This document shows, one piece after another, positions 6,284 through 6,314 of a stretch of DNA of 6,314 bases. The notes under the pieces were generated by a model. The model did not search any database. It worked only from the letters and a program-made list of their open reading frames with translations, and was not told the DNA's origin. How positions within the stretch are numbered: position 1 is the first letter of the stretch; each line of letters starts with the position of its first letter. The translations under genes and the position numbers were made by a program. The DNA comes from Polaribacter sp. GTDB lineage: Bacteria; Bacteroidota; Bacteroidia; Flavobacteriales; Flavobacteriaceae. The stretch covers positions 12,975 through 19,288 of the forward strand of contig JANQTK010000119.1 in NCBI GenBank assembly GCA_030731695.1. The letters run 5' to 3'.

Positions 6284-6314
6284 AATAATTGATTTATTAT
6301 TAATTGATACAAAC

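Noticed and set aside
1..6314. CRISPR array, tRNA/rRNA, transposase, attachment site or integron site
   Set aside because: I saw no regularly spaced DNA repeats, no cloverleaf or rRNA motif, no transposase-like protein and no matching terminal repeats. The only periodicity is the protein-level 40-residue TPR register.

Overview
The window looks like chromosome of a member of the Flavobacteriia/Bacteroidota (the marine Flavobacteriaceae type fits). The support is a strongly AT-rich sequence, A-rich leaders without real Shine-Dalgarno boxes, -7-like boxes close to TAnnTTTG, a TPR-containing HisKA_3 sensor kinase, and the long (585-residue) type of aromatic amino acid hydroxylase. Genus cannot be fixed from the window alone.

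Layout. 1-136 is the 3' end of an unrecognised plus-strand gene. At 154-3066 lies a tight plus-strand group: a small membrane-anchored coiled-coil protein (154-417), a TPR sensor histidine kinase (441-2402) and a NarL/LuxR-type response regulator (2413-3066). Gaps are 17, 23 and 10 bases, so one transcription unit is likely. On the minus strand, phenylalanine 4-monooxygenase (3400-5157) is followed 12 bases later by a one-domain rhodanese (3073-3387). This pair converges on the response regulator with only 6 bases between the two stop codons. A 114-base divergent intergenic region separates the hydroxylase from a small tail-anchored protein (5272-5538, plus). The right end looks like accessory DNA: a promoter-like box leads into a 20-codon ORF (5608-5670) that appears to be the stump of a longer gene. 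Six bases later comes an AT-rich, ATA-rich gene for an unknown membrane-anchored protein (5677-6132), then a probable hairpin terminator (6212-6237).

How the parts work together. The kinase has a signal peptide, about eight in-register 40-residue TPR-like repeats outside the cytoplasm, one membrane helix and a cytoplasmic DHp/ATPase core. It should phosphorylate Asp56 of the adjacent regulator, which carries a LuxR-type DNA-binding domain; signal and target genes are not visible. The hydroxylase should make tyrosine from phenylalanine using iron, O2 and a reduced pterin, but no pterin-recycling gene is in the window.

Nothing here is convincingly a new system. The points most worth checking are the possible truncated gene plus foreign-looking insert at 5608-6132, the large C-terminal extension of the hydroxylase, and the shifted glutamine in the kinase phosphatase motif.
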